IMG/VR virus record: IMGVR_UViG_3300031565_000194
Span: 1-34,058 of that record
Source of the DNA: a virus
Direction: 5' to 3' (one strand)
DNA length: 34,058 nt
Both the position numbers and the translations under genes were made by a program. Position 1 is the stretch's first letter. Each line of letters starts with the position of its first letter. Positions 31,830-34,058 of the stretch are shown in pieces. The notes under the pieces are model-generated. The model ran no database searches and was not told the origin of the DNA. It was given only the letters and a program-made list of their open reading frames with translations.

Positions 31830-32816
31830 ATGACAAACGAAAAACAAGATAATCTTCCCGTTGCTTCCAACAATGTTCCTGCTGTTGCTATTTTTGGTTC
31901 GCTCGACCCGGACGCTCTAATCAGAAAAGCAAGTGATTATGCAACAGCATTGGCGAAAGTTATAGAGGATAAGAAGCTCTATGCCGTTATAAAAGAGAAA
32001 AAACACACACAGGTGGAAGGCTGGACAACACTTGGGGCAATGTTGGGGGTTTTCCCTCATGTGATTTGGTCTAAAAGACTACCAGAGAAGGATGCTGATA
32101 TAGGCTTTGAGGCAAGAGTGTCAATTCAAACCCTTGATGGTAAAGAGATTGCTTCTGCAGAGATGCAATGTAGTACGAAAGAAAAAAACTGGCATGGTCG
32201 AGATGAATATGCGGTCAGGAGTATGGCACAAACAAGAGCAACATCTAAGGCATTTAGGCTTGGTCTTTCCTGGATTATGGTCTTAGCCGGTTATGAGGCA
32301 ACGCCACTTGAGGAAATAATTGGCAGTTCAGAATTTGCGAATAAAGATAAAAAATCTGGAAAATCAGGGAAGGGTCAACAGAACAAAACTTTCAAGTCCG
32401 GCCCAGAGGTGGAGAAGATTAAAAAGCTCCTTGAGGAACGAGAAGTCCCGGATACCATTCGCAAGCAGATTATGGATCAGCTGTCAAAACTTACCAAGAA
32501 TCAAGCCCAGGGATGGATTAAGAACCTTGAGAAGCGACCGAAGAAGAAAAGAACTCCACTACCAACTGTTGACAGTACAGCAGGTGAGAAGCAGCCAGAG
32601 AACAATGAGGAGTCACCTCAGGACGAGGATTCACAGCTAAGGGACGTGTTTATAGCGAAGTACATCGAGACCTGGTTGAAGAGCAAGGGCGTTGACCCCA
32701 AAACAAATGATAAGAATTTGACCGCAGTGGCTCGCAATATGGGGGAGAAGAAGGTTAGAAAGATGACAACAGAACAGGTGAAGGTGGCGCTTGCTGAGAT
32801 GGAAGAGGAACAATAA
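31830..32816 (+). CDS. Putative single-strand annealing recombination protein
   Basis: 328 residues from the ATG at 31830 (AGGGAGG upstream). Residues 10-150 hold the conserved part, including HTQVEGWTTLGAMLGVFPHVIW and RDEYAVRSMAQTRATSKAFRLGLSW and GYEATPLEE. Families with this layout sit beside phage exonucleases, and the Q-T-R-A-x-S-K-A helix is widespread. RecT or Rad52-type annealing is inferred, not proven. The C-terminal 130 residues are charged with a helical end. Confidence 0.65.
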   Translation: MTNEKQDNLPVASNNVPAVAIFGSLDPDALIRKASDYATALAKVIEDKKLYAVIKEKKHTQVEGWTTLGAMLGVFPHVIWSKRLPEKDADIGFEARVSIQTLDGKEIASAEMQCSTKEKNWHGRDEYAVRSMAQTRATSKAFRLGLSWIMVLAGYEATPLEEIIGSSEFANKDKKSGKSGKGQQNKTFKSGPEVEKIKKLLEEREVPDTIRKQIMDQLSKLTKNQAQGWIKNLEKRPKKKRTPLPTVDSTAGEKQPENNEESPQDEDSQLRDVFIAKYIETWLKSKGVDPKTNDKNLTAVARNMGEKKVRKMTTEQVKVALAEMEEEQ

Positions 32817-32981
32817 GTGAATAGGCTCGACTGTGGCGTTCTGGCGTCAGGTAAGGCGATTTTGCTATCCAGACTTGTTATCACTGATTGCGGTAGCGAT
32901 AATAGCGAAGTGGAGCAGAGTGCGGAATCCTGCCAGCCGAGCCTTCAAAGTAAGGGGGAATTGTGGATACTCTTAGAATAA
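32817..32981 (+). CDS. Possible small protein
   Basis: A 54-residue open frame (GTG start, GAGG about eight bases upstream) that begins three bases before the end of the preceding reading and overlaps the next gene by 19 bases. Composition is not strongly protein-like and codon use is unlike its neighbours. The stretch could instead be untranslated. Listed with low confidence. Confidence 0.3.
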   Translation: MNRLDCGVLASGKAILLSRLVITDCGSDNSEVEQSAESCQPSLQSKGELWILLE

Positions 32982-33130
32982 CAGTTTCAAAAGATGGAAA
33001 TGCATGGTGTGCTCTTGTAGGAAAAGATTTGCAAGAAGGGATTGCTGGATTCGGCGATACCCCCAAAGAAGCAATAGAAGCATTGTGTAATGAAAAGGAT
33101 TTTACAATACTCTGTGATGAGCAGCATTGA
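32963..33130 (+). CDS. Small HicB-like domain protein
   Basis: 55 residues, GTG start with GGGGG eight bases upstream. MDTLRITVSKDGNAWCALVG and GIAGFGDTPKEAIEAL is the beta-alpha pattern of HicB-like small proteins. It lacks the C-terminal DNA-binding part and no HicA toxin is adjacent, so a toxin-antitoxin role is not supported. Confidence 0.55.
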   Translation: MDTLRITVSKDGNAWCALVGKDLQEGIAGFGDTPKEAIEALCNEKDFTILCDEQH

Positions 33131-33476
33131 AACCGAGGTAGCGAAGAAATGCCCGAAGTGCGGCATCCTCGGAATGCGGAAAATCGAGGACACAGATTAT
33201 TATGTGTGTGATTTTTGTGGATGTCACGACAAGAGGTCACTGAGCGACGAAGAAATCGAGAGACTGAAAATCGAATTCGTAAACACACCTCAGAGACGGG
33301 CTATTTATAACATTTTAGAAGAATGGGGAGAACTCAGTAACCCGCAGTTAAAGCGGATTGCAGACAGCGAAGGTGTCACCTGCGGTGATGAAGTTGCGAG
33401 ACAAATGAGACCGCTCACTGTGACGTGGAAACCGCAAGGACAACGGTGCAAGTGGTGGAAATTAGCGTGGAGGTGA
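33117..33476 (+). CDS. Zinc-ribbon plus winged-helix protein
   Basis: 119 residues from the ATG at 33117; ATG at 33090 would add nine residues, and no ribosome site settles it. CPKCG and CDFCG (about 11-15 and 30-34) form a zinc ribbon. TPQRRAIYNILEEWGELSNPQLKRIADSEGVT looks like a winged-helix recognition part, and the end is basic and W-rich. It probably binds DNA. Confidence 0.6.
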   Translation: MSSIETEVAKKCPKCGILGMRKIEDTDYYVCDFCGCHDKRSLSDEEIERLKIEFVNTPQRRAIYNILEEWGELSNPQLKRIADSEGVTCGDEVARQMRPLTVTWKPQGQRCKWWKLAWR

Positions 33477-33477
33477 A

Positions 33478-33675
33478 ATGAGAAACCTTATTTACTGGAT
33501 AATTTTATGTTCAGGTTTTTTGTGTAGTTTATTCGTAATTCTGGGAATTACAACCTTTTCGTTTAGTCTGCAATTTGCGATACATTATTGGATAGGTTCA
33601 GGTATATGGCTTGTGATTAGCCTATTGCTATGTCTTGGATTGTGGATTCAGAAGAAATTTCACAAGGAGGACTGA
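33478..33675 (+). CDS. Two-helix membrane protein
   Basis: 65 residues, ATG after GGAGGTGAA. Two hydrophobic helices (about 3-25 and 35-57) with a basic end (QKKFHKED). The stop shares bases with the start of the repeat protein. Because it lies in the early block it is more likely an exclusion or host-membrane protein than the lysis holin. Confidence 0.6.
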   Translation: MRNLIYWIILCSGFLCSLFVILGITTFSFSLQFAIHYWIGSGIWLVISLLLCLGLWIQKKFHKED

Positions 33676-34058
33676 TGTGTCAATTTTTCAGTCTTAACTC
33701 GGATGGGGAGGCAAACTTATTTTATTTTGACAGTGAAATTCGTAAAAAGATTATGAGGGAGAAATTGGATTATGATACTGATTCTCATACCAGTATAGCA
33801 GACTATTTTGGGTTCAAGGGAGCAAAAGAAGATAAACTTAACAAATATGAATACAACCCTTTGACAAAGAAATTCAAAATAGACCAACTCAACAACAAAG
33901 ATGACAGCAAAGAAGTCGAACAAAAATGTCGCAAACTTGATTTCTCTAAAATTGTGCCAGAATTGATAATTAAACCTATCATAAACCCGTTTACAGATAA
34001 ACATAGAAAAAGAGTAACAAAAAAAGATATAGAGAAATTGAAAAAATGGAATTCGGTC
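33675..34058 (+). CDS. [A/D]SVx tandem-repeat phage protein, 5' part (continues at base 2)
   Basis: Start of the gene listed at 1-430; ATG overlaps the preceding stop and has AAGGAGG upstream. The N-terminus MCQFFSLNSDGEANLFYFD and SHTSIADYFGFKG is a conserved module I recall from repeat-bearing phage proteins, followed by NKYEYNPLTKKFKIDQ and a lysine-rich stretch. On the circle the gene is 687 bp for 228 residues, because 33932-34058 equals 1-127. Function unknown. Confidence 0.8.
   Translation, partial: MCQFFSLNSDGEANLFYFDSEIRKKIMREKLDYDTDSHTSIADYFGFKGAKEDKLNKYEYNPLTKKFKIDQLNNKDDSKEVEQKCRKLDFSKIVPELIIKPIINPFTDKHRKRVTKKDIEKLKKWNSV
33932..34058. repeat. Terminal direct repeat, right copy
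   Basis: Identical to bases 1-127; ends inside the first unit of the 12-bp repeat. Count this stretch once in the circular genome. Confidence 0.9.

Noticed and set aside
32963-33130. HicA/HicB toxin-antitoxin pair
   Set aside because: Only a HicB-like beta-alpha part is present, with no HicA-like toxin next to it.

Overview
This window is a complete or near-complete genome of a tailed bacteriophage (long-tailed, HK97-fold capsid, probably siphovirus-like) that infects an uncultured bacterium. Its first 127 bases are repeated exactly as its last 127 bases (33932-34058). The sequence is therefore best read as a circle of 33,931 bp, and the gene with an [A/D]SVx repeat runs across the junction. 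Shine-Dalgarno sites (AGGAGG), sigma70-type promoters (TTGACA, 17 bp, TATATT) and GTG/TTG starts all point to a bacterial host. Several secretory or lipoprotein-like signal peptides fit a bacterium with an outward-facing membrane, but the phylum cannot be named. I see no tRNA, integrase, recognisable CI-type repressor, CRISPR array or insertion sequence.

Layout. Nearly every gene is on the + strand, in two blocks. The early block starts at promoters near 28.0 and 28.5 kb and runs through the junction to an intrinsic terminator at 4964. It holds two small regulators, a structured element with convergent promoters (28510-28709), a replisome-organiser-like protein, an SMC-type ATPase, a PD-(D/E)XK exonuclease, a putative ssDNA-annealing protein, several tiny zinc-ribbon proteins, the repeat protein, a RusA-type resolvase, a ParB-domain protein and an HNH nuclease. 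One gene on the - strand (DUF523-like, 5059-5478) sits between the blocks with its own promoter. The late block (5579-27680) runs: small and large terminase, portal fused to a MuF domain, prohead protease, major capsid, head-tail connectors, tail tube, tail assembly chaperones with a -1 frameshift, short tape measure, hub/baseplate proteins, adhesins including a beta-propeller, six tiny membrane proteins, an amidase endolysin and a spanin-like protein.

How it works together. The early genes look set up for recombination-linked replication of a circular or concatemeric genome (ATPase, nuclease, annealing protein, RusA). The most unusual feature lies just upstream of the replisome organiser. 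A sense promoter faces a well-spaced antisense promoter (TTGATA, 17 bp, TATAAT), and the roughly 125-nt antisense RNA it would make can fold into a pseudoknot and ends in a 12-bp stem plus a U run. This resembles the antisense-RNA copy control of plasmids and is the best candidate here for an undescribed system. The late block uses three genes with signal peptides inside the virion module, which is also unusual.

Limits. All assignments come from reading motifs and gene order; no database search was run. Several tail and early genes remain of unknown function.
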